NCBI GenBank assembly: GCA_030531135.1
Contig: JAUNOJ010000053.1
Location: forward strand, 1 to 9,770
DNA length: 9,770 nucleotides
Source: Sutterellaceae bacterium
GTDB lineage: Bacteria > Pseudomonadota > Gammaproteobacteria > Burkholderiales > Burkholderiaceae_F
Reading direction: 5' to 3'
The notes under the pieces were generated by a model that was not told the origin of the DNA, ran no database searches, and saw nothing but the letters and a program-made list of their open reading frames with translations. Of this stretch, positions 9,707-9,770 are shown one piece after another. Made by a program: the position numbers and the translations under genes. Every line of letters starts with the position of its first letter. Within the stretch, counting starts at the first letter, position 1.

Positions 9707-9770
9707 CTACAAGTTTGATTTCTTCTGCAAAATCAACAAATTTCTTTCAAATTTTCCTTGTGCAATATCC
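9707..9770 (-). CDS. rsmG: C-terminal fragment, probably RsmG (16S rRNA methyltransferase)
   Basis: One minus-strand frame is open from the right edge and ends with TAG at 9707-9709. It encodes about twenty residues containing KFERNLLILQKK. RsmG (GidB) proteins, which make m7G527 in 16S rRNA, commonly end with a pattern like ERHLVVL followed by basic residues. rsmG also commonly lies just upstream of parAB. The other two frames on this strand close within 36 bases. The catalytic domain lies outside the window, so identification rests on this short tail and on gene order. The gap to the marC-like gene is 25 bases. Confidence 0.5.
   Translation of the reverse strand, partial: DIAQGKFERNLLILQKKSNL

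Overview
This window is an ordinary and intact piece of a bacterial chromosome. Every gene I can support lies on the minus strand, so transcription runs from the right edge to the left. The order in that direction is: tail of a probable rsmG, a MarC-family membrane protein gene, parA, parB, then the complete F1Fo ATP synthase operon atpI-atpB-atpE-atpF-atpH-atpA-atpG-atpD-atpC. The operon closes with an intrinsic terminator near the left edge. I found no mobile element, CRISPR array, tRNA or rRNA.

The organism is most likely a betaproteobacterium of the order Burkholderiales. The c subunit carries a [42 protein letters not shown] pattern that I associate with that order. The alpha, beta and b subunits also look betaproteobacterial, and parAB directly before atp is familiar from this group. 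The moderate base composition and the divergence of the subunits would suit a Sutterella-like family, but that is only a guess.

Layout. Positions 9707-9770 hold a C-terminal fragment that fits RsmG. Positions 9025-9681 encode a MarC/UPF0056 integral membrane protein. Positions 7283-8996 hold parA and parB, the chromosome segregation pair, with the parB ribosome binding site inside the end of parA. A 124-base spacer at 7159-7282 carries a good sigma70-type promoter for atp. Positions 129-7158 hold the nine atp genes: membrane sector first (I, B, E, F), then stalk and catalytic sector (H, A, G, D, C). Positions 48-100 form the terminator.

How the genes work together: AtpB, AtpE and AtpF form the proton channel and peripheral stalk, AtpA and AtpD form the catalytic hexamer, and AtpG and AtpC form the rotor stalk. 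AtpH joins the stalk to the head, and AtpI assists assembly. The subunits are needed in very unequal numbers. The non-coding spacers around atpE and between atpD and atpC hold the most interesting sequence here: a pyrimidine-rich leader before atpE, stacked hairpins after it, and a strong hairpin before atpC. I see no sign of an undescribed gene system in the window.
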